DNA from: Tenebrio molitor
Taxonomy: Eukaryota > Arthropoda > Insecta > Coleoptera > Tenebrionidae
DNA length: 64,000 nucleotides
NCBI RefSeq assembly: GCF_963966145.1
Contig: NC_091052.1
Coordinates: 13,392,001-13,456,000, forward strand
Direction of reading: 5' to 3'
Shown here: piece after piece, positions 1-12,450 of the stretch
Position numbering within the stretch: the first letter of the stretch is position 1
Layout of the letters: every line of letters starts with the position of its first letter
Made by a program: the position numbers and the translations under genes
Notes under the pieces: generated by a model
Told to the model about the DNA's origin: nothing
Database searches by the model: none
The model's input: only the letters and a program-made list of their open reading frames with translations

Positions 1-3000
1 AAACGCTACTATCCTTTCCAAATTTCAAATTTCTCTACTAACTTGTTAAATTCATAACTGGTCTGCTGTCAATTTAACGCTACTAGCCAGTTAAAATGAC
101 TTTTCAACGTCAAGTGACAGTTCGAATAAATGACGTTTACAATTTAGTAACAAATAAAAGATATTACGATGGCCCTGGCGTTTCTTTTAATTAAGCGACC
201 AACCCCTTCGTCTCGATTAAGCAAAACGGCGGCAAGTTACGATGTCTTCCCCTTAAAAGAAATTCCTCTAATTATCGGAGACACGAACCGTAACAACTTA
301 ACCGGTTGCGTCATTATTAAAACATGGCGCTATATTAGACAATCAGTCCGAAAGTGGATGGATCGATGTCGAAATTGTGGCGGTTTGTTTTCGCCCAACC
401 GTTGCGTACCGGACTGTTCGATTTGGCGGAAAAACGGCTCGTTTCGACCTTGCCGACGCTGATCCACGGTGAGGGTAACCGAAATATTAAAATTTCACCA
501 ACCCCTCCAGGTGGTAGTCTGAATAGAACACCTGAATTTTACATTAGTCAAGCAAGTCTAATCTGTTAGCTCGTTTAACTCCCTCGCTTCTACTCAATTA
601 TTTGGCGATCAATTTCAAGGGTTTAGACTTGAAAACCAACTTTCCAGGATCTAGTCTGAGGTGATCGAAAAGTTGAAATTTATGTTGAGCGCGTTAAAGG
701 TCGGGAACCAAGAAGTGGAAAAGGAACCGCGAGTTGTTCATCTCGCGTTCGCACAACGAGGTGTGAAAACTGCGGCTGCACCGTGCTGCACCTATTGTTT
801 CCCGAAAGTGCATTGTGCGCCCACCCTTTCGTGCACGGTCTATTTGGGGATCCATCCCCTGCAACGAAGTCTGCATCCTATCGAGCGGTTGTAATTAAAA
901 GAGATCACGTTTCATGTTTTCGCTTTAATTAACAACACCAAATTGGATATTACTTAGAAATTATTCAGAATCCGATTGTTTTCAATCAGGATTTTAATTA
1001 CGACCAGACAATAAATTATTAAAAATCTTCGGCACAAAGAGATGCTCGCTGGTAATTTGTTTATCCAACGCAGCGTGTCTTTCGGTAATTAATCAAACGG
1101 CACAACGCTCACATTCTCCACCGAGAGTGTTATCACGAGCGCACCTCTTGTTCCCGGCCTTTTGTCTGCGAAACTTGAACACTTTTTGCCTCCTGTTTTA
1201 TAGGCTGTTAATTTCAGATTTATTTATGTACACCGGGAATTTATATTATCAAAGTGAAATTTAACAGTGGATGCGCGAAAAATAACTTTTGTGCGAATGA
1301 CACCCACGAATTTACGCTTTGATGATAAATGAACTCACATTGCTCCGACGTAAAGCGAATCTCTTTTGCTGTCCACGTAGAAAGTGCGGTAGTACAGCAT
1401 CCCACAAGAGAACTCTCGTACATGATCTGAAACAGAAAACGACACCTTAGTACAAGAATAATTAACACGGCAGAGGCAGTACAGAATCTTTTTGCGAGAG
1501 ACGCTCAAAAGCGCACCGCGAAATGTTCAGATTTCGCGTGACTCGCTGGTACATATATGGTACATGAAGGGGAGGTTTTTGTAAAAATTGGAAGCGTGAT
1601 CGGTGAGTTTATAGCAGGGATCAATAGAAACAAAACGGTTGCAGCGTGGGGGCGCAACTGTCGGGCACGTTAAAAATATAGTTATTATGATATTAATAGA
1701 GGCGGCGGCATGAAAAATGCGTCTGTGTTGGACACACGACCGTAGAGAAGAGAGTGAAACATTCGGGGTAACCACCAATAATGGAAGGGTAATAATAATC
1801 TGCGGGCGAGCGTCCGGCACACGTGCCACCGTGGGAATAAATATTTTTATTACCACTCAATATCTGAATATTCAGATTGAAATTTTAACCGCACCCCAAC
1901 AGCCGGAGACGGCGTCCGAAATTACACGTCTCCAACATTTCGGACACGTTCGTTTCAATTATGATCCAGGACAATAATAATTAAGTCTTTCAGGATAGCC
2001 GGCCATGGCAATTGAATTTTAGACGCGACTAATTACGTTAGGTCTGTTTCTCTCCCCGGAAAAAAAAACCAGCGGAGAGTTTAATTAGCGGATCCGGCGC
2101 ACAACTATCGGGCCTTCAAATAAACATATATTTAGAGTAGGCGTAGGCGACATTTTAATTCTGTTAACAGTGTAAAGTAATTTTTGTAGGTAACCAATTA
2201 TTCTCCGGAGTTACACAGCTTACATAGTAAGCTTTTTCCCAATCTCATATTGTCATATTCCGTGGAGGGGGAATCGGGAGAATGCACTACAAAAATTAAA
2301 AATATTTTCTAACCTAATTTGATTTCGTTAAAATGTCAGACGTTTCTTGTGTCATTTTTTCCATAGGTTGCTCTAAATATAAATTTATTTGAAGGCCCGT
2401 TATTTTTGTATGTGTGTGCTCACTTGACCGTACTAAACGTCGCAAGACGAAAGCTAATTATGGTAATCAGCCTTTCGCTCCGGTTTATACCGGAGGTGCG
2501 AAACGGCGGCACGAAACCCGGACCACTGCTTGAAACGTTACCTTATCGTTATTTCCAAGTCACTGGTTTAAACCGAACAACGTCCGTCAAAATGACACTT
2601 CGGCAAATGGGGGGTAGGGCAAAGCGTGGGAGGGACACGCGACTGCAACTCCACTCGGTTCGGTTTCAATTCGTCCGGTGGACTCGCCCGGAGTCGGTCC
2701 GGGCGCGTCGCGGCAATCCTAATTAAGTTGGAAATGGAAACGTATACAGGGTATCGTTCTTATCGGCGTAATTGTACAGGTGGAATCGACTCATGCGATC
2801 CTTGCATCCATTAGCAATGCACCGGGGGTTCCCGCACGCAAGAAGTACATCCTGCAAGTCGAAATCGAAAGATTCGGGGCCAAAATCGCTGCCCGCTTGT
2901 GGCATAAAAGTCCTAATTGTTACCGTAAACAGCATTAAAATTCCGCCTAGATGGAAGCATGAGTGGCCCTTTCGGTGGAATTACGAACGTATACTTAGCC

Positions 3001-4584
3001 CAAAGTACACGTTACTGTTTTAATCGAAAGCGGGAAGCTAGTTAAGAAACGTTATCGTGTAAATAGTTGCGGTAAATGGCTGCTTTGTACGGGATTGGTA
3101 TAATGGGGCCATTAAAAAACGTGTAATTTGGGGGGTGGTAATGACCCCTCTTGGCTTTTCATTAAACAAATAAGTCTGCAGATCTCGGTGAAAAAAATGA
3201 ACCGACTGGATGCGCTAATTGAGGATAATTGGCGTTTTGTGTTGATTGTGATAAGAGCAAAATCGAAAACACGCCACAAAAACCATCGAATTTAACAGTA
3301 TCGGGTAGTATGGTGTAAACACACGCGACAGAAGATAATGTCAACCCTACCATACGTCTCCATAGCAAACCGGAATAATTGGACTTATCAAAAGCAAGCC
3401 GTATCGTAAGTCGTGACTTCAATATGCTTTACACGCGGTTGGGGAGAATGGGTCTGGTCATGCGAGCCGGAGCATGTGGAAAAACCTCACCACTTGCACC
3501 ACTCACTATCTGTAGGGTTTTCATGCGGCACGCCACACTCTCTGCGGCAAAGTCCATACGTGATTGGTGCAGCGCGCCACATTAGCATGTGGGGTACGGC
3601 ACGCCGGCCGCCCGGACCGGAGTGGGATTCCGTGTCGAAAGAGTTTCCGCCGCCGGAGCGCCAATAAAAATTTGCCAGACAATAACTCCAGTAATGTACA
3701 TTGTTTTCAAAGAACAATACCATCATGCAAACTTACACAATCTGTCTGCAAAAACTTTCCAAGTTGCTTGTTGACTCGAACTTCGCCGAAGTAGCGAAGA
3801 GAAAAAGTGCGCTTCCTGATTCTGCGGGACGCGCCCCAAGTGGAATTTGATAATTTCTGACGTCGGAATTGGTCGATCGATTGGGAGTTGTGCGATCGGG
3901 CGACCTCTCACGAAAAACTTCCGCTCGAATTATCTTAATGTCATAATTTGTATGCTGAATGAATAAGGAGATGTCGCATCTGGGCAATAAACTCACAAAT
4001 AATGTATTTAGTCTCGGCATAAAGAAGCATTACGGCAAAATCAGAGCACCTGTGTCCCACACACAAAGCCTTTATACTCCTTCTGTTACCTTGTAAATGT
4101 GACTAAGTCATAATCTACGGTGCACTCGCGGAGATTGGAACGAAACGGAATGGCTTAAGCCATCAAGAGTTCAGCAAAAATGACGTCGATTAGTGAGACA
4201 ATAATTGTGGATCGTAAACCGAGTCTTGTTTCGAGATTTGGACCTTTCACAAGCGAACGTTACGAGTTATAACGTCATAAAGCCAGTTGTGGTGTTTTTT
4301 TACGGTGATTCCATTATTGTCACGGTTCGATTGTCGTCCTGCGGATCCTTCATCACGAGCTTGTCCGTAAATGTTCATTTGAATCCCGAAAATGAGTTTC
4401 GCTCGATTCACTTTTCAATTTTGTTCGACGTTTCAACTTTTATTAAATTCGACGTACCTGGAAAAAAAACCAAATTTATGTCTCGTACCGGGACGCTTTC
4501 AGTACAATTTACTCGTTGGCAATGACGTTAATCTGCTACTCTCAAAACGTCATAAATCACGAGGAGTCTCCCGACACAATGGAA
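1..4584. other. non-coding stretch, no gene recognised
   Basis: No open frame here resembles a protein family I know; the longest frames are about 110 codons, with no domain motifs and no convincing splice sites. The sequence is rich in TAATTA-type runs and CpG-containing patches (about 2480-2720 and 3590-3660). The one repeated item seen is the 48-bp element at 1496-1543. It is probably intron or intergenic DNA. Confidence 0.6.
1496..1543 (+). repeat. 48-bp dispersed element, copy 1 of 3
   Basis: This 48-bp block aligns without gaps to 21608-21655 and 25555-25602. Shared parts include GACG(C/T)TC near the left end, a GCRCCGC core and TTTCGC(G/C)TGACT at the right end. The centre is partly self-complementary (CGCGAAAT...ATTTCGCG). 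Flanking bases are unrelated among the copies, so the repeat boundaries are sharp. The nature of the element is unknown: a tiny inverted-repeat transposon or a recurring protein-binding site would both fit. Confidence 0.65.
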
Positions 4585-4775
4585 AAAAATTGTTGGCTTT
4601 TGCCATTTTTTTCGCCCTGTCTCGCACTTTCAATAAAAAAAATTCAAAGTTTTCCGACGTTATTGGTTGTCAAAAAAAAAATTTTGGTCAACTGGCACGA
4701 AACCAAAAGATTTCCCGATTGAGTTTTTTTTATAAAATACTTGTTTTTTTTTTATTAGGATATTTTTAAGAAAAA
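4585..4775 (+). repeat. degenerate A-rich monomer (family A)
   Basis: A diverged monomer of a family repeated at 5.5-6.5, 8.8-9.3, 9.9-10.0 and 12.0-12.45 kb. It has the family order: CTGTCTYGCATTTTCAATT, a run of A, a CCGACGTTAYTGG box, GAAACCAAAAG..TTTCCC near 4699, then a T-rich run with ATAAAATACTTG. No coding potential is seen. Confidence 0.65.
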
Positions 4776-5077
4776 GATTTTTTTTCACTACTAGTAATAA
4801 AATCTAGCGTTATCGGTTGTCATAGAACACTGAGAAGTTTCGTTTTTCTACGTTGGCCCAGTGACAGGTAAATAATTTTTCATTATTAACCGGTGGTGAA
4901 TAATGGAACAACCGTCACCTAGCAACGAAAGATTGTCGTCTATTTCATTGGTTAACGTAGACGATTTTCATACCAATTGTCAAGAAATGACAACTCGGAC
5001 CCGTCGCATCCGACAAAATAATTTGATTAATAATTATTATCAGAAAGGGTTTTAACGTATCTAGTAGTGGAAAAAAT

Positions 5078-5201
5078 TGTATATAAACCACGGTGGAGAA
5101 GTCCCTTATAGCCTTCGCGCCTTATAACCCTCGGCGCGCCTCGGGCTCTAATCTTGGCGCTCTGGCTATAATCATGAACTTCTCCACCTTGGTATATAAT
5201 A
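5078..5201. mobile_element. small foldback (MITE-like) element
   Basis: The outer sequence TGTATATAAACCACGGTGG... with GAGAAGT is repeated inverted at the right end (ACTTCTCCACC...TATATAAT), giving arms of about 30 bases around a GC-rich centre with CTTATAGCC and GGCTATAAT facing each other. There is no open frame. The structure fits a short non-autonomous inverted-repeat element; no target-site duplication could be fixed. Confidence 0.5.
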
Positions 5202-5238
5202 TACTATTTTTTTGCATATCGTGATGACTTTTTTACCC

Positions 5239-5306
5239 GCAAAATCGTAGTGAAAGTAGCACTTTTTTACACGAAAAATCGTAGTGAAAGTAGTACATAC
5301 TTTTTT
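5239..5306 (+). repeat. 33/34-bp tandem repeat
   Basis: Two adjacent copies share AAATCGTAGTGAAAGTAG followed by a run of T. A weaker third copy lies just to the left (about 5212-5238). It is a local duplication next to the foldback at 5078-5201. Confidence 0.6.
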
Positions 5307-5469
5307 GCATCATTTTATTCCATATCCTTGGAGATGATTGTCAAAACATACCTATCTGTTTTTTGTAATTTTTCATAAATCCTTTAAGACCAAATCTCTC
5401 AACTTATATCGATATGCAAAAAAATATTGTGAAAAAAAGTATGACTTTCATAACTAGTTGTACAATAGT

Positions 5470-6490
5470 ACTACATATTTCGGAACTTTGTCTTGTATTT
5501 TCAATTGAGTAAAAAATCAAAGTTTTTCTTTCAACGCAACTGGATTTAAAAAAATTCCAAAAGATTTTCCAACCGAGCTTTTCATAAAATATTTGATTTT
5601 TTCAAACGTACGGGTGGACTTGAATGAGTTTTTTGAGCATTATGTTTTCCCTCAAAATCATCGCCATAAACCAATTTATACGAGACCTAAAAACCTTCTT
5701 AGAAACTAATTGTTTTTGCTGGCTTTTGCCACTTTTTTCGATCTGTCTCGCATTTTCAATTAAAAACAAAAACAAAATTTTCCGACGTTACTGGGTGTCA
5801 AAAAAATCAATTTGGGCATTTGAGATGAAGCCAAAAGGTTTCCCGATACAGTTCTATTATAAAACACGTTTTTTTTGTTAGGATATTTTGAAGAAAAAGA
5901 AGTCTTTCGGAACTTTGGGTCTTGTACTTTCAATTGAAAAAAAAATCGAAGTTTTTTTCCCACGCAACTGGATTTCCAAAAATTCCAAAAGCTTTTCCAA
6001 GCGAGCTTTTCATAAAATATTTCTTTTTTTGAAGAAACGCACAGGTGGACTTGAATACATTTTTGAACATTTTGCCTTCCATCAAAGTTAAGCCAAGTTC
6101 ATGAAACTAAAAGCTTTTCCAAACAGTTTTTTTTTCATAAAGGACTTGTTTGTAATTTTTTTCTTTAGAAATTTTTGGATTTCAATGAATTTTTTTGACA
6201 CTATGTATTTTGAATTTGCAGCTTACTATCCTTGGCATGAAACCGAAAGCTTTCCCAAACAGTTTCTGCACAAAACACTTGTTCGCATTTTTTTTGGGAG
6301 AGCTCGAAAAAGCACGTTTTTTTTTCGTATTTTGTGTTGTACTTTTTCAGTCTAAAAAAACGTTTATGTGCTTTCTGCGTGACTGGTCGCCGAAAAATTA
6401 GCTTTCCCAACGCGGAATGAAACCGAAGCTTTTCCAATCAAGTTTATTTACCAACCACTCGCGTACAATTTTTTACAAACTGTATTTTTT
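5470..6490 (+). repeat. degenerate tandem array, family A monomers
   Basis: At least six monomers follow each other. The best anchor is (G)AAACCAAAAGCTTTTCC followed by AA(T/A)CAAGTTTTT and CATAAAATACTTG. It recurs near 5555, 5826, 5983, 6102, 6238 and 6418, so spacing is irregular, about 120-180 bases. The second anchor is a CTTGCATTTTCAATT-like box before a poly-A run. Open frames of 60-110 codons cross the array, but they only reflect the repeat and carry no protein motif. Decay between copies is heavy, so this is an old array. Confidence 0.75.
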
Positions 6491-8667
6491 TGTCGAAGGA
6501 AATCACCGTCGAAACGTCATGTTTCCATGTCCTGCGTCATCCGCAGCCAGGAAAGCTAATATTACAAGTTCATATTTCCACAAGACATTCTCATACGCTC
6601 CGCCGCTTAAATCATTCTTTATTAAAACCGTTTATTTTGCAAAGCTGGGGGTTTTTATTTTGGGCCGGGACGAATCCAGTAAAATTATTTGGACTTTTAT
6701 TGGTCGGTTTGCGATTTATCCTGATGGAAAAGTTATCCCGAGTTAAAAATCCCGCCAAGTTTCCGTTCCACGTTTAACTCTTCTGTTTTCGTGTGGAAGT
6801 GCGAGATCTGTTAATAAAAGGCGAGGCGAACCGTCCGTATAAACTATAAAATCCTAAAGTAATCCCGTCTAATATATTAAGACGGTCCATAATTTTGCTT
6901 TATGGGGGCGGCGAATAGATTGGATCCATTCGAGTGATCCGCAAAGTTAAGAGTCCGTTCTTGGCGGCGTCATAGAAAAAAACAATAGGAGACCTCCGCC
7001 AAGAAAAAGGAAAGTATCCAAACCATTGGTTTTTATTTCTATTCATGAATTGAATCCAAAGTCTTACGCTCTTCTGAATTAGGGCTCAACCGTTCGGATC
7101 TCTCCGGATACATCCAGTTATACATGTCGCCTTTGTTGGCGGAGTTGTGAAACTTCAGGGTTTGTTCGTGTTTAGCTCGAATGTTTATTTTCAGTTTCAA
7201 TACGAATTTTCCTTACTTTATAATTGTTCCGTCCACCCTTTCGACGATCCATTGTTCCGTTAGCCCAACTCGAAACCGCGCCACCGAAGCACCTTCATTA
7301 ATAATCGACGTACAATTCCTTGTTTTCTATCGTAAATCACAATTACATCGTCGAGTGAGTCACGGTGCAAGAAGGAACACAATCAGATCGGTGCACGCGA
7401 GATGGTAAACCCCAATGCAAAAGGTCCAAACAATTAACTTCCAGATCGAATTATCGATCGCGGCAGCGAACTCCTCCATATGAAAATATTCAAGAGGCTT
7501 TTTGAATGTCAAAGAGCGACGCTTTGAGAAGAATCGAATTAAATCGTCTCTTTAGAGTCGGATCGATGGATATGTGCTCGTTATTTAAAAATGTGGTTAT
7601 TATGCGCCTCTTGAGGTATTCGCCTTTTGCTACAAAGGCAAACCGCATAATCCAATTTGTCCGCCGCTTGAAACTGTCGTCCTCGCAATTTACCCGATTA
7701 GGGTGGTTTCATGTCGCATCTCCCAAAAACTAACTTTATATCTTATTAAAACAATAATTCCGAGTCCTCCGACTCTTCGGCCAATAAAACGGAATTAAGT
7801 CGTCCTGCATCCTGCACCGCACGTGTATTTCCTAACGTAGTACTAAAGGGCCAGATGTTTCGACTCGTATATCACGAGGCCGTTGTCTTAAGGACTGCTA
7901 TAAATATAGAAAATACTCGTGCACCCTTGTACGTAAATCGTCCCGGAAAAAAATTCGATAGTGCGAGCGGAGTTGAACACAACTCCACTGGCGTGCTCCC
8001 GACAAAACTTGCTTCCATTCGGGAGTAACATGTTTTAATAAAAAGCAAGTGAAGCATTTACCTTCCCGGCAAGATAAATAAAAACGTAAATTGTGCGTAA
8101 GAAGAACGGGATCTGGTCCGGATTCGAAAAATTATCGCGATCCGGAGCATAAATCGCAATTGAACATGAATTAGCCCGCAGATATTAATGTTTTCATTTA
8201 AATGTAAATCGAATGCCATTACCGACACACGTTATTGCAAAATTTACCGATATTCCCGTCCGGTGTTGTCACCTTGCGCCCGGAAAAACCGGAGGAGTCC
8301 GGACCCGATTTACATGTAGTGCTGCCATTATCTTTTAATTAAGCGCGACGTGATGGACTAATTAATCATTCGCGTTGCGTAATTATGCTGAACTAATCGA
8401 GCATGTTTTCAACATGTTCCACACAAATTATATTGAATTAAGTTGCAATATCTGGTTCCTACAGCCGGGATAAATCCGGGTTCCGGTGCATGCGCGCCCA
8501 ACAATAAATTGGGTGCATTGTTTTGGTACAGAAATTCGCGGAGGGTGTTCCTGTCTTATGGGGTGGAAGAATCCAGACCGGCCTCAGCTCGAGTTCTAGA
8601 TAACCACAAAGTTGGGACTCTTTAATGGATTTTGCCAGTTAAATATGTTCATTTCTCATCTAGAAAC
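6491..8667. other. non-coding stretch, no gene recognised
   Basis: No frame with recognisable protein similarity, no strong inverted repeat and no RNA gene were seen. The base composition is balanced with scattered CpG. I see nothing specific to annotate. Confidence 0.55.
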
Positions 8668-8821
8668 CGGGATAATCTTAAATTAAATCCAAATTTATAA
8701 TTAATTGGAAGTGTGTCCGCGTCGCATCGATCACTTTGTAATAACCGACGAATTATCTATTGTTAATCAAAAGTTTGCGGAGTGGGACATTAAACTATCG
8801 ACGATTGGAGAAAACGGGAAA
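8668..8821 (+). repeat. direct duplication, left copy
   Basis: This segment is repeated in the same orientation at 10039-10205. Long stretches match, for example GAATTATCTATTGTTAATC and the neighbouring AAAAGTTT. It runs straight into a family A monomer on its right, while the other copy follows one. The duplicated sequence itself is not part of the monomer family. Confidence 0.75.
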
Positions 8822-9305
8822 CCGGTGGACTTGAATGAATTTTTTCGCCGGTTTGTTTCTTGCATTTTCAATTTAAAAAAAATTTCAAGATTTTCCTCAG
8901 TTACAGCTTGCCGAAAAAAAATTGCCAAAGTGGAATGAAACCAAAGCTTTCCCAAGCAAGTTAATTTATTTAAACACAATTTTTTTGCAAATTGTTATTT
9001 TTGTTGGGAGATGACCACGATTTTTTTGGCACCTTTTATCTCGAATTTTAATTAAAAAAAAATCACCAAAGTGGAATAAAATGGAGTTCTCATAAAACAC
9101 TTGTTTGTTTATTTCTGAAAAATATATTTTCCTTCCTGTGATTATGAAGAAAAGCAAGGATGGACGTCAATACATTTTTTTTTGGCATTGTACCTTCTAT
9201 TTAAAACGTTTTCAAGGTTTTCCTAAGTTAGTGTTGGTCAAAAAAATTAATTTGCCGACGAGGAATGAAACCAAAAGCTTGCCGAATCAAGCTTCATTAT
9301 AAAGC
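8822..9305 (+). repeat. family A monomers
   Basis: About three monomers, with anchors GAAACCAAAGCTTTCCC near 8936 and GAAACCAAAAGCTTGCC near 9266. The 330-base gap between them equals two monomers. Each unit has a GTGGACTTGAATGAATTTTTT-like lead and a poly-A run after a TTTTCAATT box. Confidence 0.7.
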
Positions 9306-9577
9306 AGCCAAGGTTTTTCAGCTGCTTAGCTCAATTTTCTTGGTTGTTAGAAGAGATAGAGATTTGCAATATTTTTTATACAATTCCTCACGTTAAAATC
9401 TATAACAAACAGTCAAGAGACTCGAGTTCCACAAACAGATTTTTATTTTTATATTTGTGACACCTGATTGATAAAAATAGTTATTTACAGTAAGAGTGAG
9501 GAAGGCAAAGCTTTCATTCACGCGATTTGTGTGAGTGAACGAAAACGGCCTTTCTCTCGACTGCTGTATTTGGTTTT

Positions 9578-9849
9578 GTTCGATACTTCCTTAGAAAGTA
9601 GTAGAATAAATCACATTTTTGGACGGATCTGTTGCTATGGAAAAAAATAAAATACAAAATAAACAAAATTCTGTAACGTCAATAAAGTGGTTGTGTGCAC
9701 ATTGTGGAAATCGTGAAAATGGATGACCAAAAGTTATATGTTCCTGATGACGTCCTGGAAGAGGCAAAGAATGACAGTGAGCGAAAGTGAAGTGAACGAA
9801 AGAGAAACCTTCACCCACTGGTAACTCACTTTCTAGGGAGGTATCGAAC
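9578..9849. mobile_element. non-autonomous element with about 23-bp inverted ends
   Basis: GTTCGATACTTCC followed by TTAGAAAGT at the left end is mirrored by ACTTTCTAGGGAGG then TATCGAAC at the right end, about 20 of 23 bases matching. The body is 272 bp. It contains a short open frame at 9719-9790 that starts MDDQKLYVPDDVLEEAK and stops after 23 codons. That start faintly resembles the leader of insect tyrosine-recombinase (Crypton-like) proteins, but it is too short to assign. No target-site duplication is evident. Confidence 0.5.
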
Positions 9850-9884
9850 AGCGATAATTTTCTCCAGGTGCACCGTTGACGTCA

Positions 9885-10036
9885 ATTAATCTTTTTTGTA
9901 CTTTGTGTCTTGGATTTTCAGTTCAAATAAATTTCAAGATTTTCCTACGATTGTAGAGTTGCCGAAAAAATTTATCAAAATGGAACGAAACCAAAAGCTT
10001 CTCCAATCAAGCTTTTCGTATTTGCATTTTTTTGTC
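9885..10036 (+). repeat. single family A monomer
   Basis: Carries the GTGTCTTGGATTTTCAGTT box, TTTTCCTACG, and GAACGAAACCAAAAGCTTC near 9984 followed by CCAATCAAGCTTTTC. It ends where the right copy of the 8.67-kb duplication begins. Confidence 0.65.
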
Positions 10037-10038
10037 AA

Positions 10039-10205
10039 CGGGGATAATCTTGCATTAAAATGAACGATTAATTGAGAGCGTGTCCGAGTTGCATCGATCG
10101 ATTTGTAATAACCGCCGAATTATCTATTGTTAATCAAAAGTTTCGTGAGTGGGACAAATGGGGTTCGGCCCCATTAAAATATTGACGATTGGTAAGAATG
10201 GGAAA
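10039..10205 (+). repeat. direct duplication, right copy
   Basis: Matches 8668-8821. It differs by a small insertion near 10158-10172 that is itself a hairpin (GGGG TTC GGCCCC). The two copies bracket 1.2 kb made of family A monomers and a small inverted-repeat element. Confidence 0.75.
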
Positions 10206-11999
10206 CTTCGGTAACTATTCCTAAATATAGTGTGGAGGGATCAACGTGACATGCGATATGTCGTGTCGATGTTGGTTTACTCGGCTGAAGGAGAGTTTCC
10301 GAGTTGTAAATTGTACGACATTTGCTCGATGCTTTCTTTTATGCCGAACCAATAAACAACTTATTAACACGTCCGAAAATCAAACGCGCGTGACAAACCG
10401 AACGTGTGTCTTAGATCGCGCGTCGTTCGGTATTCCGTCTCGCGGAATTACCCGAAATGTACAAGACATGCATTCACAAAGAGAATTAATTCCGCTGTGA
10501 GATTAGGGAATGTTAATATTCCCTTGTTATGCGGTAAGACGAATAAAATATTCAAACCATCATATTGAGACTGAGTCTGTATTATAATCGTATCTGCTTC
10601 GAGTGGTCTATTGTGGTCGCGGTGGGTTGAGGGAAATTTCATAAATTCATCTCGAGATCTGCACATTTAGTTCGGTTTCCAATGGAAGGAAATTAAATAT
10701 TTTGCAACATAATTAAATTCTATATTTGGAACTGCTCGCTTCGCCCCATCTAGTCGTACTTTTAATATCGGCGCATTTAATAACACTACTAGTTACTTTT
10801 TTTCTGCTTAATAAACCGCACTTTTCAAACGTCACGCATCCGCCAAAATTAAATTCCGCCGGTGGAGAGGAGTCGGTCTGAGCGTGATTGGAAAATATGT
10901 ATCAGATTTTGAATTAGAACGAGCGCTGCATCGTATTTTCACCCTACAGACCAAATAAATATCGCACGGGGTGGAATTCAAAGGGGATGCTGTGCTACGC
11001 TGGACCGCCACGTCTCACACTACTCGCACGGGTTGTTGCGATAAATATTTCACTACTCGCGGTAATAATAAATTAGAATTCTTTCCCTCCAGTTTCGGAT
11101 TAGGGGAGTCTCTTCTTCACTTCTCTCCGACATCCCGGAGATAATGTATTGGAGCGTTTTCTTGACTACCAGGTTCTTCCAAATTATCATTTCTTGTCAC
11201 TTTCAATTACAGATTTATCGGTTTCTCCAAACCCAACGCAGCCATCGATGGTCGCGCTGTAAATATTTTATAGGGGATAAATCGCTGGCGGGAGCACGAG
11301 GGCATTGCCATTGTATTTCTCATGGGACTGACAAAACTAACGCCACTGTGGCTGCACATTGACAGTTACACAGGGCAAAATCCCACTCTAGTGAATTTTT
11401 TATTACCTTCACGGTTTTGTTACACTACAATTAATCGATGCTCTAACTATTTACATGTACAGGTGTCTAATAAAAACAATCCTGTCAGGGCTGGATTCTC
11501 TTCTATCCACTCGCAAAAATTTTGCCCCGAGATTAAGTCGCGGCTTAACCCTCACATAATTACGGAACGGTGTGGACAACCCCAAGATCGACTTTATTCC
11601 TTACAAAGGATCCAAATCTCCTTCGCATTCGACACACGTCCGCTGGAGCTTTTCCTTGTTAAAAATGTATTTTTCTACTCCTATTAAATAATACATTCAT
11701 TACACTTAGCAGACGCGTCTACTGCTAAATACATAATGCCGTTGATTACTCACGGCCACGGGTAATGACTCATTACTTCACGGGTTGTAACCATCTGCAA
11801 AATTACATTTGCAAATCATCGTGCAGATTATCATGCTGTTTATGATACTGCACAGCCATATTCATATATCATAATTATTTTGAAGTATCATAATCCGAGC
11901 TCTGTGTACTTTTTTTTTTTATCAAAAAGAGAGTTCTAGTTCTGAAAATAACGACATTTTTACATCGTAGAAACAATGTTTTTTTACTCGCGTGTAATT
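10206..11999. other. non-coding stretch, no gene recognised
   Basis: Frames of 70-120 codons are present but have no motif and no splice context. CpG-containing patches alternate with AT-rich sequence. Nothing specific is supported. Confidence 0.55.
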
Positions 12000-12450
12000 G
12001 CTAAATTTAATTTGTCAGGAATGAAACCGAGGCTTTTCTAATCAAGTTTTCTCATAAAAGACTTGTTTGCAATTTTCTGGAAACTGTATTTTTGTCTTAG
12101 CAGATTTTCAAGCACCGGTGAACGTTATGATTTTTTTTTTGACACCCGGTGTCTTGCATTTTCGGCTCAAAAAGTTTCAAGGTTTTAGTAAAAAATTTCC
12201 AAAGGAAAGAAAAGCTGTCCCAGTTATGTTTTTGCGTAAAATATTTATTTCCAATTTTTTAGTGGGGATATTTTAAAGAAATACACGTGTGACCTTCAAT
12301 GAATTTTTTGGCAGTTGAAAAAAATCTCCGCGGCTTTGGTTGCAGACAAAAATAATCTACCTAGGAGGAATTGATACCAAAAGCTTCCCAATCAAGTTTT
12401 TTCGTAAAATATGTACTTGTTTGTGTGTCTTGTATTTTTTCGCTACATAG
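12000..12450 (+). repeat. degenerate family A monomers
   Basis: Three decayed monomers, with the anchor box near 12020 (GAAACCGAGGCTTTTC), 12203 (weak) and 12375 (ACCAAAAGCTTCCC), giving spacings of about 183 and 172 bases. The TCAAGTTTT..CATAAAA tail is recognisable in each. Confidence 0.6.
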
